A DNA stretch of 64,000 nt from Flavobacteriaceae bacterium UJ101 (GTDB taxonomy: Bacteria; Bacteroidota; Bacteroidia; Flavobacteriales; UJ101), in assembly GCA_001880285.1 (NCBI GenBank), contig CP016269.1:2614501-2678500 (forward strand), written 5' to 3'. Shown here in pieces: positions 28,243 to 37,571 of this stretch; the stretch's first letter is position 1, and each line of letters opens with the position of its first letter. The notes below the pieces were generated by a model. It searched no databases. It saw nothing but the letters and a program-made list of their open reading frames with translations, and was not told the DNA's origin. Both the position numbers and the translations under genes were made by a program.

Positions 28243-29427
28243 ATGGGATTAAAACAAAATTTACATAATTTAAAAGAAAAATATAAAGGAACCAAGATGG
28301 AGCAAGGGTTTAACGCTTTGCACACGTTTCTTTATTTACCAAATAGTACAACGCATTCTGGAGCTCACATTCGTGATGCGGCAGATTTAAAGCGTATTAT
28401 GAATACCGTAATCATGGCTTTAGTACCATGTTTAATTTTCGGTATATTCAATGCAGGTTATCAGCATCATTTAGCTATAAATGGAGCAGCTGAGTTTTTA
28501 ACAATGGATAACTTCTTAGTTGGAGCATCTAAAATTATACCTCTATTATTAGTTTCTTATGGAGTTGGTTTAGGGATTGAATTTATTTTTGCTACAATCA
28601 ATAAACACGAAGTAGAAGAAGGATATTTAGTTACAGGAATGTTAGTTCCTTTAATTGTACCTGTAGATGTTCCTTTATGGATGTTGGCAGTTGCAGTTGC
28701 TTTTGGAGTTATCATAGGAAAAGAAATCTTCGGAGGTACAGGAATGAATATTTTAAATCCAGCATTAACCATACGTGCCTTTTTATTCTTTAACTGGGCT
28801 GGATGGATGTCTGGAGATAAAGTATGGGTTCACGGAGGTGTAAATCCGGCTGATTATGGTGTAGATGCTATTTCAGGTGAAACAATATTAGGTACTCTTG
28901 CAGGAAATGGAAATGTAAGCTACTCCGTAATGGACATGTTTATGGGATATATTCCAGGTTCAGTTGGAGAAACTTCAGTATTCTTTATCTTAATAGGAGC
29001 TCTTATATTATTATTAACAGGAGTAGGTAGCTTACGTATTATGTTATCAGCTGTTATTGGAGCTGTTATAATGGGATTAATCTTTAATGGTGTTGCAGGA
29101 ACAGATTTAGTACCTGAAGGAAGTAAATTCTTTGGATTAATGAGTTTCCCTTTCTGGCAACATTTATTAGTTGGAGGTTTAGCTTTCGGTATTGTATTTA
29201 TGGCAACAGATCCAGTTTCTGCAGCTCAGACTGATACAGGTAAAATCATTTATGGTTTCTTAATCGGATTTATTAGTGTGATGATCCGTGTATTCAATCC
29301 AGCTTTCCCAGAAGGTGTGATGATGGCAATCTTGTTAATGAATGTATTTGCACCAACTATTGATCATTACGTAGTACAAGCCAACGTGAAGAGAAGAATG
29401 AATCGTTTAAAAACTAAAACAGCTTAA
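28243..29427 (+). CDS. nqrB: Na+-translocating NADH:quinone reductase subunit B
   Basis: Multi-pass membrane subunit that forms most of the sodium path and holds riboflavin and a covalent FMN. It has about ten hydrophobic segments. The flavinylation region reads VDAISGETI near residues 208-216. The acceptor Thr follows SGE instead of the more familiar SGA. The GKEIFGGTGMNILNPAL and FMATDPVSAAQT blocks are family hallmarks. Length is 394. nqrC begins 2 bases downstream. Confidence 0.96.
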   Translation: MGLKQNLHNLKEKYKGTKMEQGFNALHTFLYLPNSTTHSGAHIRDAADLKRIMNTVIMALVPCLIFGIFNAGYQHHLAINGAAEFLTMDNFLVGASKIIPLLLVSYGVGLGIEFIFATINKHEVEEGYLVTGMLVPLIVPVDVPLWMLAVAVAFGVIIGKEIFGGTGMNILNPALTIRAFLFFNWAGWMSGDKVWVHGGVNPADYGVDAISGETILGTLAGNGNVSYSVMDMFMGYIPGSVGETSVFFILIGALILLLTGVGSLRIMLSAVIGAVIMGLIFNGVAGTDLVPEGSKFFGLMSFPFWQHLLVGGLAFGIVFMATDPVSAAQTDTGKIIYGFLIGFISVMIRVFNPAFPEGVMMAILLMNVFAPTIDHYVVQANVKRRMNRLKTKTA

Positions 29428-29429
29428 TC

Positions 29430-30152
29430 ATGGCAAAGAAAACAGATTCAAATTTATATACAATACTATTTTCCATAGGAATGGTAATAATAGTAGGTTC
29501 TTTATTAGCAGGTTTTGCAAGTTCGACTAGAGAAATGCGTGAGAATAATGATAAAGTAAAAGCTCAGATTGATATTTTATCATCAATTGGAGTAGATGCT
29601 GATCGTTCAAATGCAACTCAAAAGTTTACTGAAAACATCAAAGAACAATATGTGATTGAAGGAACAACTGCTACAGAAAATCCTGAAGCTTATTTAGTTG
29701 ATGTTAAAAAAGAACAAGCAAAAGCTAAAAAAGGTGAAACACAACGATTACCTTTATTTATAGCTGAGAAAGAAGGAAAGAAAGTATACATTATTCCAGT
29801 TCGAGGAGCAGGATTATGGGATGCTATTTGGGGATATATTGCTTTAAAAGATGATTTACAAACAATAGATGGTGTTTTCTTTGATCATAAAGGAGAAACA
29901 CCTGGTTTAGGAGCTAATATTACGCAAAGCTTTTTTACAGATGATTTTAAAGGTGAAAAAATTTATGATCAGAAAGGAAATTATGCAGCGGTAGCAGTTT
30001 CTAAATCTAATGGAGATCCTTCAAATAATGATAAAGAAGATAACGAAGTAGATGCTATTGGTGGAGCTACCATTACAGGTAATGGGGTTGCAGCTATGCT
30101 AAAATCTGGTATTAAAGTGTATTTACCGTATTTCGAAACCTTAAAAAAATAG
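29430..30152 (+). CDS. nqrC: Na+-translocating NADH:quinone reductase subunit C
   Basis: It has one N-terminal membrane helix (about 10-30) and a periplasmic FMN-binding domain. The covalent FMN attachment motif reads DAIGGATITGNG near residue 210, with Thr as acceptor. HKGETPGLGANI is the conserved flavin-site loop. Length (240) is normal. An ApbE-type flavin transferase is required for maturation but is not encoded in this window. Confidence 0.95.
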   Translation: MAKKTDSNLYTILFSIGMVIIVGSLLAGFASSTREMRENNDKVKAQIDILSSIGVDADRSNATQKFTENIKEQYVIEGTTATENPEAYLVDVKKEQAKAKKGETQRLPLFIAEKEGKKVYIIPVRGAGLWDAIWGYIALKDDLQTIDGVFFDHKGETPGLGANITQSFFTDDFKGEKIYDQKGNYAAVAVSKSNGDPSNNDKEDNEVDAIGGATITGNGVAAMLKSGIKVYLPYFETLKK

Positions 30153-30156
30153 AATT

Positions 30157-30804
30157 ATGGCATCAAAAAAGAATATAGATTTAATAAAAGATCCCTTATG
30201 GGATAATAACCCAATTACAGTTCAAGTATTAGGTATTTGTTCTGCATTAGCAATTACAGCCGAATTAAAAGCCTCTATTGTAATGGCTGTTTCTGTAATG
30301 TTTGTATTAGGAGTAGGGAATGTTATCATTTCTTTAATGAAAAACATGATTCCTTCTTCGATTCGAATTATTGCACAGTTAGTGGTAGTAGCTACATTGG
30401 TAATTATTGTAGATTTAACATTAAAGGCTTTTATGCCTGATTTGGCTAAAACATTGTCCGTATTTATCGGGTTAATTATTACCAACTGTATTATTATGGG
30501 ACGTTTTGAAGCCTTTGCTTTAGATCCTAACAATACACCTTTACAATCTTTTATGGATGGTATTGGTAATGCTTGGGGATACGGTTTAATCTTAGTTATT
30601 GTAGGGTTTTTCCGTGAATTATTAGGTTCAGGAACGTTATTTGGATTCCCTGTATTAGGTGATCCTGTTGAAAAAACAGGCTTATATGCTTTAGGGTACG
30701 AAAATAATGGATTCATGTTATTAGCTCCAATGGCATTAATCACAGTAGGATTAATTATTTGGGTTCAAAGAGCAAAAAACAAAAGTTTAATTGAAACACA
30801 TTAA
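30157..30804 (+). CDS. nqrD: Na+-translocating NADH:quinone reductase subunit D
   Basis: A six-helix membrane subunit. Cys28 (LGICSAL) and Cys111 (ITNCIIMGR) lie at the places where NqrD ligands of the intramembrane [2Fe-2S] cluster are known. GRFEAFAL and FFRELLGSGTLFG are family motifs. Length is 215. It is four bases after nqrC and three before nqrE. Confidence 0.95.
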   Translation: MASKKNIDLIKDPLWDNNPITVQVLGICSALAITAELKASIVMAVSVMFVLGVGNVIISLMKNMIPSSIRIIAQLVVVATLVIIVDLTLKAFMPDLAKTLSVFIGLIITNCIIMGRFEAFALDPNNTPLQSFMDGIGNAWGYGLILVIVGFFRELLGSGTLFGFPVLGDPVEKTGLYALGYENNGFMLLAPMALITVGLIIWVQRAKNKSLIETH

Positions 30805-30807
30805 GAA

Positions 30808-31533
30808 ATGGAATATTTAGAATTATTTTTTAAGTCAATCTTTATAGATAATATGGTATTCGCAACATTCTTAGGAATGTGTTCATACCTTGCTGTATCA
30901 AAGAAAGTTTCTACAGCTGTAGGATTAGGTGCAGCCGTAATTTTCGTGATGTTGGTAACTGTTCCAATGAATTATTTATTGGACCAATATATATTGCAAC
31001 CAGGAGCTTTAGGTAAATGGTTAGGACCAGAATTTGCTGATTATGATTTGAGCTTCTTAACGTTCATTTTATTTATTGCAACCATTGCAACTATGGTACA
31101 ATTAGTAGAAATGATTGTAGAGAAGTTTTCACCAGAATTATACAACCAGTTAGGAATCTTCTTACCTTTAATAGCAGTAAACTGTGCTATTTTAGGAGGG
31201 TCATTATTTATGCAACAAAAAGAGTTTCATAATATTGCTGAAGCAACTGTTTACGGTGTAGGTTCAGGTATTGGATGGTTCTTAGCTATTTTGGCAATTG
31301 GAGCTATTCGTGAAAAGATTCGTTATTCAAATGTTCCTCCTGCTTTAAGAGGATTAGGAATTACTTTTATCTTAACCGGATTAATGGCCATTGGATTTAT
31401 GTCTTTTGGAGGAATGTTAACTGGAGGAGATGATGAAGCGGCACCTAAAGAAGAGCAATCTGTTGCTACAGATGGTTCAAAGGAAGAAGAAAACGCAACA
31501 GTTTATATTAATCAAACCGAAGAAGTAAAGTAA
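30808..31533 (+). CDS. nqrE: Na+-translocating NADH:quinone reductase subunit E
   Basis: A six-helix membrane subunit, inverted pseudo-twin of NqrD. Cys25 (LGMCSYL) and a Cys near 126 (AVNCAILGG) supply the other half of the intramembrane [2Fe-2S] cluster. An acidic tail of about 40 residues extends past the last helix, making 241 residues against the usual 200 or so. Its TAA overlaps the nqrF ATG by one base. Confidence 0.95.
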   Translation: MEYLELFFKSIFIDNMVFATFLGMCSYLAVSKKVSTAVGLGAAVIFVMLVTVPMNYLLDQYILQPGALGKWLGPEFADYDLSFLTFILFIATIATMVQLVEMIVEKFSPELYNQLGIFLPLIAVNCAILGGSLFMQQKEFHNIAEATVYGVGSGIGWFLAILAIGAIREKIRYSNVPPALRGLGITFILTGLMAIGFMSFGGMLTGGDDEAAPKEEQSVATDGSKEEENATVYINQTEEVK

Positions 31534-32855
31534 TGATGACTATATTAGAAGTAAGCACACCCGCTTTAATAGGAGCAACAGTAGTAGCCTTTATGGTATT
31601 GTTGTTAGCTTTAGTAGGAATTATCTTATTTGCTAAGTCAAAGTTAGTTTCTACAGGACCAGTTAAAATTAAAATTAACGGTGAAAAAGAGATAGAAGTA
31701 GCTTCAGGAGGGACTTTATTGTCAACTCTTGGAGGACAAGGAATCTTTTTACCATCTGCTTGTGGAGGTGGAGGTACTTGTTTACAATGTGAATGCCACG
31801 TTGATGCAGGTGGAGGTGAAGCACTACCAACTGAAACACCACACTTTACAAGAAAAGAATTAGAACATGGAGTACGTTTATCATGTCAAGTTAAAGTAAA
31901 ACAAGATATGGATATCCGTGTACCTGAAGAAGTATTTGGAATTAAGAAATTTAACGCAGTCGTTGCACGTAATTATAATGTAGCAACCTTTATTAAAGAA
32001 TTTGTAGTTGAAATTCCCGAGGATATGAATTACAAAGCAGGAGGTTACATTCAAATTGAAGTACCGGCTTGTGAAATTGATTATAAAAATATGGATATTT
32101 CAGCCCATCCTCAAGATCACCCAGGGGAGCCTGACAAATTTAAAGCTGATTGGGATAAGTTTGGATTATGGGATCTGAAGATGAAAAATGATGAATTAGT
32201 AGAAAGAGCGTATTCAATGGCTTCTTATCCTGCAGAAGGACGTGAAATTATGTTGAATGTACGTATTGCTACACCTCCATTTGATCGTCAAAAAGGTGGA
32301 TGGATGGATGTGAATCCAGGAGTTGCCTCTTCATATATTTTTAACTTGAAACCAGGTGATAAATGTGTGATTTCAGGACCTTATGGTGAATTCTTTATCA
32401 ATGAAGATTCTGATGCTGAAATGGTTTATGTAGGAGGAGGAGCTGGTATGGCACCAATGCGTTCTCACTTATATGAATTATTCCATACGATGAAAACAGG
32501 TCGTAAAGTATCGTATTGGTATGGAGGACGTTCAAAAGCTGAATTGTTCTACTTACATTACTTTAGAGACTTAGAAAAGAAGTTCCCGAACTTTAAATTC
32601 TATTTAGTATTGTCTGATGCTTTACCAGAAGATAATTGGAAAGAGAAGAAAGATATTAATGATGAAGAAGGGGATGGTTTTGTAGGATTTGTTCACCAAG
32701 CATTAATTGATAACTATTTATCGAAACACGATGAACCAGAAGATATTGAATTCTACTTCTGTGGACCACCTATGATGAACCAAGCAGTAGTTAAAATGTG
32801 TGATGATTTTGGAGTGCCAAAAGAGAATGTACGTTTTGATGACTTTGGAGGATAG
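31533..32855 (+). CDS. nqrF: Na+-translocating NADH:quinone reductase subunit F
   Basis: Electron entry subunit. It has an N-terminal membrane helix (about 10-32) and a [2Fe-2S] ferredoxin domain with Cys77, Cys83, Cys86 and Cys118. A ferredoxin-reductase module follows, with the FAD motif RAYSMAS near 229 and the NADH-binding [13 protein letters not shown] and FCGPPMM. Length is 440. It begins at overlapping ATG ATG codons on the nqrE stop; either start changes the protein by one residue. Confidence 0.96.
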   Translation: MMTILEVSTPALIGATVVAFMVLLLALVGIILFAKSKLVSTGPVKIKINGEKEIEVASGGTLLSTLGGQGIFLPSACGGGGTCLQCECHVDAGGGEALPTETPHFTRKELEHGVRLSCQVKVKQDMDIRVPEEVFGIKKFNAVVARNYNVATFIKEFVVEIPEDMNYKAGGYIQIEVPACEIDYKNMDISAHPQDHPGEPDKFKADWDKFGLWDLKMKNDELVERAYSMASYPAEGREIMLNVRIATPPFDRQKGGWMDVNPGVASSYIFNLKPGDKCVISGPYGEFFINEDSDAEMVYVGGGAGMAPMRSHLYELFHTMKTGRKVSYWYGGRSKAELFYLHYFRDLEKKFPNFKFYLVLSDALPEDNWKEKKDINDEEGDGFVGFVHQALIDNYLSKHDEPEDIEFYFCGPPMMNQAVVKMCDDFGVPKENVRFDDFGG

Positions 32856-32877
32856 GAAAATCTTAAGTTAAGAATAT

Positions 32878-32910
32878 AACATCTCGAAATTAGTTTCGAG
32901 ATGTTTTTTT
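32878..32910 (+). terminator. Intrinsic terminator of the nqr operon
   Basis: A 12-bp stem (AACATCTCGAAA / TTTCGAGATGTT) with a TTAG loop and a T run. Confidence 0.92.
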
Positions 32911-33005
32911 ATGTTTAAAAAATATAATGATTAGAGTTATATTATTACAATAGAAAAAGATTAATTAATTGAGAGCTATACGATCGTATCCATACTAGAT
33001 TAATC

Positions 33006-33042
33006 AAAAAAAGCAGTATATTAAGAAGTATACTGCTTTTTT
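33006..33042 (-). terminator. Terminator of map
   Basis: A 14-bp stem (AAAAAAGCAGTATA / TATACTGCTTTTTT) with an 8-base loop, 27 bases past the map stop on the minus strand. It could also work for the plus strand. Confidence 0.85.
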
Positions 33043-33069
33043 ATTTATAATAAAGGATTTGTATAAAGA

Positions 33070-33876
33070 TTATAAGAAAGGTTTTTCTTCATCTGATTGA
33101 ATACCTAATGCTTCATAAATATATTGAAAAGTTGAAAGTAATTTAGGTTTTCCATCAACAATTGCTACGTTATGTTCAAAATGAGCAGAAGGTTTCTGAT
33201 CTCGAGTAGTTACAGTCCAACCATCTTTATGAAACTTAATTTTTTCAGTTCCCATATTAATCATAGGTTCTATTGCAACTACCATTCCTTCTTTAAAGAC
33301 TTTTCCTTTTCCTCTTCGTCCATAATTAGGCATTTGTGGCTCTTCGTGCATTATACGACCTAAACCATGACCTACTAACTCACGAACAACACCATATCCT
33401 TCTTTTTCACAATATTGTTGAATAGCATAACCTACATCTCCAATACGATTGTGCGCTTTAAATTGTGCAATTCCAACATAAAGACTTTCTTTAGTGATCT
33501 TTAGAAGTTTTTTTACTTCAGTAGAGACTTCACCTACTTCAAAAGTATATGCGTGGTCACCATAAAAATCATTCATTAATACACCACAATCAATTGAAAT
33601 AATATCACCATCTTTTAATGGAGTATCATTAGGGATTCCATGTACAACTTGATCATTTGGAGACATACAAAGTGTATTAGGGAAATCATACATTCCTAAA
33701 AAACCTGGAATTCCTCCATGATCTCGAATATATTCCTCAGCTAATTTGTCTAAATATAAAGTAGTGACACCTGGTTTAATTTCTTTAGCTAGCATACCTA
33801 ACGTTTTAGAAACTAACTGAGCACTTTCTTTAATTAAAGCAATTTCTTCTGTAGATTTTAAATGAATTTTACTCAT
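33070..33876 (-). CDS. map: Type I methionine aminopeptidase
   Basis: Removes the initiator methionine from nascent proteins using two metal ions. Metal ligands and surroundings are visible: HGIPND near 79, SIDCGVLMNDFYGDHAYTF (Asp95 and Asp106 region), GHGLGRIMHEEP near 170, EPMIN near 202 and EHNVAIVDG near 235. Length is 268, without the N-terminal zinc-finger extension. The TAACTTTG element lies 17 bases upstream. Confidence 0.96.
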   Translation of the reverse strand: MSKIHLKSTEEIALIKESAQLVSKTLGMLAKEIKPGVTTLYLDKLAEEYIRDHGGIPGFLGMYDFPNTLCMSPNDQVVHGIPNDTPLKDGDIISIDCGVLMNDFYGDHAYTFEVGEVSTEVKKLLKITKESLYVGIAQFKAHNRIGDVGYAIQQYCEKEGYGVVRELVGHGLGRIMHEEPQMPNYGRRGKGKVFKEGMVVAIEPMINMGTEKIKFHKDGWTVTTRDQKPSAHFEHNVAIVDGKPKLLSTFQYIYEALGIQSDEEKPFL

Positions 33877-33893
33877 GAAATATAATTATAAAG

Positions 33894-33901
33894 CAAAGTT
33901 A
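33894..33901 (-). promoter_or_regulatory. Candidate -7 element of map
   Basis: TAACTTTG on the minus strand, 17 bases before the map ATG. Confidence 0.5.
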
Positions 33902-33934
33902 AGGTTTTAATAAAGAAGATTTTCATTTTTACAT

Positions 33935-33971
33935 AAAAAAAGCATCCTGAATTGGTTCGGGATGCTTTTTT
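33935..33971 (-). terminator. Terminator of the small HAD gene
   Basis: A 15-16 bp stem (A-run, GCATCCTGAA / TTCGGGATGC, T-run) with one G-T pair and a 4-base loop, next to the gene's stop. Confidence 0.9.
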
Positions 33972-33972
33972 A

Positions 33973-34392
33973 TTAAAATCGAAATAATCCTTTCTTTTTC
34001 TTTTTCTTGATTCGTTCAGCCTTTTCAAAATCAAGTGTTTTTCTTTTAGTAATACACTCATAAACTTCACCCCATCCAGGGAATCCTCCAACATTACGAT
34101 CATCAACAAAGTAATCTGCATTTATTTTTCTACTTTGTTCATTTTTATCAAAATCTTCTCCTTCAAAACTATTGTTTACAGCGTAAAATTCGATACCATT
34201 TTTTTTGCAAAAATCAACTGCTTCTTCAAGGGGTTTACCACTTCTGTAGGTCCATAAAGTTAATCGGTAACCTTCATTTTCAAAGCGTTTTAAAGTTTCG
34301 AAAGCAAATAATCTTGGTTTCCCTATTTTAGGATAAGCATCTTCAACAATGGTGCCGTCAAAATCGACTGCAATAATTTTACTGGATTTCAT
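33973..34392 (-). CDS. Small HAD-superfamily phosphatase-like protein (BT0820-like)
   Basis: A 139-residue HAD protein. The nucleophile motif DFDGT is at residues 10-14. A Thr in LTLWTYRSGKPL supplies motif II, and the C-terminal acidic motif is FVDDRNVGG. It resembles short capless Bacteroidetes HAD proteins of unknown substrate. The tail is extremely basic (six consecutive Lys near the end). Start ATG 34392. It is monocistronic with a strong terminator. Confidence 0.78.
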   Translation of the reverse strand: MKSSKIIAVDFDGTIVEDAYPKIGKPRLFAFETLKRFENEGYRLTLWTYRSGKPLEEAVDFCKKNGIEFYAVNNSFEGEDFDKNEQSRKINADYFVDDRNVGGFPGWGEVYECITKRKTLDFEKAERIKKKKKKGLFRF

Positions 34393-34475
34393 AAAAGTAT
34401 GTTTGAATTTTAGAGTTTCTAATCTTATTGCTAAAATACTAATTTATACTAATTTTACAATAAATTAACATAACT

Positions 34476-36029
34476 TTATAATAAACTTACACCTGTCATT
34501 TCTTCTGGTTGCTCAATACCAATTAATTCAAGGATAGTAGGTGCAATATCTCCTAATTTACCATCTTTAATTGATTTGGTATAGTTCTGATCAACTAAAA
34601 TACAAGGCACAGGTTGTGTTGTGTGAGCAGTATTAGGTGAACCATCTGGATTAACTAAACAATCAGCATTACCATGATCTGCGATAATAATGGTTGTATA
34701 GTTGTTTTGTAAAGCACTTTTTGTTACTTGTTGAGCACATTCATCAACTACTTCACAAGCTTTGATTGCAGCTTCCATAACACCTGTATGTCCTACCATA
34801 TCAGGATTAGCAAAATTAAGGCAAATAAAATCTACTTCTTGTTTTTCTAATTCTGGAATTATGGCATTTTTAATATCGTAAGCAGCCATTTCAGGTTTTA
34901 AGTCATAAGTAGCAACATCTTGTGGTGAATTACAAAGAATACGCTTTTCTCCTTTAAATTCTTCTTCTTGACCTCCTGAAAAGAAGAATGTAACATGAGG
35001 GTATTTTTCTGTTTCAGCAATTCTAATTTGTTTTTTATTATGCTGTTCTAAAACTTCTCCTAAAGTATTTTTTAAAAGTGAACTATCAAATATAACATGT
35101 ACATTCTTAAAACTTTGGTCATATTCAGTCATGGTTACATAATAAAGATCTAATTTTTTCATATCACTTGGATAAGAAGCATCTTGATTATGTTCTTTTG
35201 GGTTAAGAAAGTTTTCTTGAGTTAACGCCATAGAAATTTGACGTCCTCGGTCAGTTCTAAAATTAAAATTAATAACAATATCACCCTCTTGAATAGTTGC
35301 AACAGGTTTTTGATCTTCGGTAACAACAATTGGTTTTAAAAATTCATCTGTAATATCCTCTTGATAGAAGTTTTCAATTGCGGAAATAGGATCATCCGTT
35401 TTTAATCCAATTCCATTTACCATAGCATCATACGCTAATTTAACTCGGTTCCATCTTCGGTCTCGATCCATAGCATAATAACGTCCTGTGATTGTAGCTA
35501 ATTTTCCTGTAGTTTTATTAGTGGTGTCAATTAAATCTTGAATAAAATGCTTTCCTGATTTGGGATCTACATCACGTCCATCTGTAAAAGCATGTATATA
35601 AACATTCTCTAATTTTTCTTCGGAAGCTATTTTTAATAGTCCTTTTAAATGATTTATGTGAGAATGAACACCCCCATCTGATGTTAGACCGATGAAGTGA
35701 ATTCGCTTATTTTCTTTTTTAGCTAATGTGAAAGTTTCTTTAAATACTTTGTTGTCTTTGATGGAACCATTTTCTAGTGCCATTCCAATTTTAACTAAAT
35801 TTTGATAAACGATACGCCCTGCACCTAAATTCATATGACCTACTTCGGAGTTACCCATTTGCCCTTCAGGTAGACCTACTTGAAGACCAGAAGCCTCTAA
35901 TTGAGAATTGGGATATTGAGTATATAAAGAATCTATAAAAGGTGTATTGGCTAAATCAACAGCAGAGACTTTTTTATCTTTTGCAAAACCCCAACCATCT
36001 AATATCATTAATAATACTTTTTTATTCAT
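34476..36029 (-). CDS. gpmI: 2,3-bisphosphoglycerate-independent phosphoglycerate mutase
   Basis: Interconverts 3- and 2-phosphoglycerate in glycolysis using two Mn ions. The alkaline-phosphatase-type core shows the metal Asp in LDGWG at 11-15 and the phosphoserine in GNSEVGHMNLGAGR near 62. FTDGRDVDP, GRYYAMDRDRRWNR, the C-terminal metal site NPDMVGHTG and ADHGNAD are also visible. Length (517) is normal. A promoter element overlaps the stop codon of the gene upstream. Confidence 0.97.
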   Translation of the reverse strand: MNKKVLLMILDGWGFAKDKKVSAVDLANTPFIDSLYTQYPNSQLEASGLQVGLPEGQMGNSEVGHMNLGAGRIVYQNLVKIGMALENGSIKDNKVFKETFTLAKKENKRIHFIGLTSDGGVHSHINHLKGLLKIASEEKLENVYIHAFTDGRDVDPKSGKHFIQDLIDTTNKTTGKLATITGRYYAMDRDRRWNRVKLAYDAMVNGIGLKTDDPISAIENFYQEDITDEFLKPIVVTEDQKPVATIQEGDIVINFNFRTDRGRQISMALTQENFLNPKEHNQDASYPSDMKKLDLYYVTMTEYDQSFKNVHVIFDSSLLKNTLGEVLEQHNKKQIRIAETEKYPHVTFFFSGGQEEEFKGEKRILCNSPQDVATYDLKPEMAAYDIKNAIIPELEKQEVDFICLNFANPDMVGHTGVMEAAIKACEVVDECAQQVTKSALQNNYTTIIIADHGNADCLVNPDGSPNTAHTTQPVPCILVDQNYTKSIKDGKLGDIAPTILELIGIEQPEEMTGVSLL

Positions 36030-36058
36030 CAGATTATTTTTTAAGTGTTATTGATACA

Positions 36059-36066
36059 CAAAGTTA
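36059..36066 (-). promoter_or_regulatory. Candidate -7 element of gpmI, overlapping the upstream stop codon
   Basis: TAACTTTG on the minus strand includes the TAA stop (36064-36066) of the GAF-domain gene and lies 29 bases before the gpmI ATG. Confidence 0.5.
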
Positions 36067-36519
36067 TGATTTTTCAAGAAGTTTTCCGATTTCTGTACAA
36101 ATGAATTCTAATAATTGTTGATCTTTATCAGAAAAGGCGTTGACTGTATGGCTATCGATATCAATTTGGCCAACATTTTCCCCATTTTTAAAAATTGGAA
36201 CTACAATTTCAGACTTTGTATCAATACTACAAGCTAAATAATTTTCTTGTTCATAAACATCATCTACTAAAAAGGTTTCATTTGAAAGTGCTACTTGTCC
36301 ACAAATACCTTTTCCAAAAGGAATAATAACATGATCGGTATGAGCCCCTACATAAGGACCTAATTTTAATTCATTTTTATCTCCGTTTTTAAAGTAAAAA
36401 CCGGTCCAATTATAATACTCAAAGCTTTTATCCAAAAATTCACAGATCTGTAAAAGCTTAGCATTTAAAGAGCTATTAGATTGTATTATTGTTCTTATTT
36501 CTTGTTGTATAAAATCCAT
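36064..36519 (-). CDS. GAF-domain protein, probable free methionine-(R)-sulfoxide reductase
   Basis: A single GAF domain of 151 residues that matches the free Met-R-sulfoxide reductase (MsrC/YebR) pattern: PFGKGICGQVAL near 69-80, YLACSIDTKSEIVVPI near 98-113 and GQIDIDS near 122. The Cys in LACS aligns with the catalytic Cys and the Cys in GICG with a resolving Cys. An enzyme is therefore more likely than a plain ligand sensor. The third family Cys was not found. The protein-bound counterpart, MsrB, is encoded 4.7 kb away. Both assignments rest on motif only. Confidence 0.78.
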   Translation of the reverse strand: MDFIQQEIRTIIQSNSSLNAKLLQICEFLDKSFEYYNWTGFYFKNGDKNELKLGPYVGAHTDHVIIPFGKGICGQVALSNETFLVDDVYEQENYLACSIDTKSEIVVPIFKNGENVGQIDIDSHTVNAFSDKDQQLLEFICTEIGKLLEKS

Positions 36520-36556
36520 TTTTTTATTTTAATTTATATAGACGACATAAATTTAG

Positions 36557-36564
36557 TAAATTTG
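36557..36564 (+). promoter_or_regulatory. Candidate -7 element of xrtF-galE operon
   Basis: TAAATTTG fits TAnnTTTG, 18 bases before the xrtF ATG. Confidence 0.5.
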
Positions 36565-36582
36565 CAACTTAAATATTCATAA

Positions 36583-37143
36583 ATGAAGGAATATAGACCG
36601 TTAATATTTTTTTTAGTAAAATTTTTTATAACCTATTTTGTCGTAACATTAAGTTATGATTTTTACTTAAAAGAAACTCAGATTATTAACGAAGGAAGTT
36701 CAAAAACAGATCCCTATACCAAAGAAGTAGCAATAGAGGCTTCAAACTTGTATAACTTAATGTATGGAGAATCTTATGTTGAACAGAATGATAATCATCC
36801 TTATATGGATTTTTTTGTAGAAGGAAGAAAAGCAGCTCGAATAAATGAAGGATGTAATGCTATTTCTGTTATGATTATCATGATTTCCTTTATTATTGCT
36901 TTTGGTAGAAAAGTTATTCCAACGGTTTTATATACAATATTTAGTTTATTTTTTGTGCATATTGTTAATATTTTGAGAATTAGTATTCTTTCTGATATTT
37001 TTTTTAAACATTCAGAGTATGCAAAGTTAGCTCATGATGCGTTATTCCCAGGAATCATCTATGGAGCAGTTATTTTGATTTGTGTTGTATGGATTAAATT
37101 TTTTATTTTTAAAAATGAAAACTCTAATATAAAAAAACAATGA
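36583..37143 (+). CDS. xrtF: Exosortase family protein XrtF
   Basis: A multi-pass membrane cysteine transpeptidase-like protein of the exosortase F subgroup. The catalytic triad is visible: Cys in NEGCNAISVM near 91, Arg in HIVNILRISIL near 131 and His in KLAHDALFPGIIYG near 150. It has about five membrane segments in 186 residues. The stop overlaps the next start by four bases. Exosortases process proteins with C-terminal sorting tails. No such substrate is visible in this window, since the large adhesin carries a T9SS tail instead. Confidence 0.9.
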   Translation: MKEYRPLIFFLVKFFITYFVVTLSYDFYLKETQIINEGSSKTDPYTKEVAIEASNLYNLMYGESYVEQNDNHPYMDFFVEGRKAARINEGCNAISVMIIMISFIIAFGRKVIPTVLYTIFSLFFVHIVNILRISILSDIFFKHSEYAKLAHDALFPGIIYGAVILICVVWIKFFIFKNENSNIKKQ

Positions 37144-37571
37144 ACAAATGGTTGCGTTATAGCTTAGTAGCTATATTAATAATGATATTAGTATTGATTA
37201 GGCTAAATCAAGAATCTCTTTTTTATGATCCATTATTACATTATTTTAAAAGTAATTATGATAAAACTAATTTTTTAGAAATAGATGTAGCTAAACATTT
37301 ATTTTCTGTGAGTATTCGGTACTGGATTAACACGTTTTTATCAGTAGGAATCATATATTTATTATTTGAGAAAAAGAAATATATTAAAATATCTGGAATT
37401 GTATTTTTAGTAGGTTGGTTGATTTTTTTACCTCTTTATTACCTATTCATAGATACACAATTTGAATATAGTCTTATGATAGGTTTTTATGTAAGAAGGT
37501 TTTTAATACAACCTATTATTGGAATTATATTAATTTTAGCATTGTTTTACCTAGAAAAAATAAGGAAATGA
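37140..37571 (+). CDS. Exosortase F system-associated membrane protein
   Basis: A 143-residue protein with about four membrane helices, always found next to xrtF in Flavobacteriia. Landmarks are the WLRYSL N-terminus, the RLNQESLFYDPLLHYFK segment near residues 21-37, and FYVRRFLIQP near 119. Its role is unknown; it may be a partner or chaperone of XrtF. It overlaps xrtF and galE by four bases each (ATGA), so all three are translationally coupled. Confidence 0.85.
   Translation: MNKWLRYSLVAILIMILVLIRLNQESLFYDPLLHYFKSNYDKTNFLEIDVAKHLFSVSIRYWINTFLSVGIIYLLFEKKKYIKISGIVFLVGWLIFLPLYYLFIDTQFEYSLMIGFYVRRFLIQPIIGIILILALFYLEKIRK

Noticed and set aside
30222-30743. 173-residue minus-strand open frame opposite nqrD
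   Set aside because: It is a mirror of a hydrophobic membrane-protein gene (Pro/Asn/Ile-rich). No start context, no homology-like motifs, and it sits fully inside a conserved operon.
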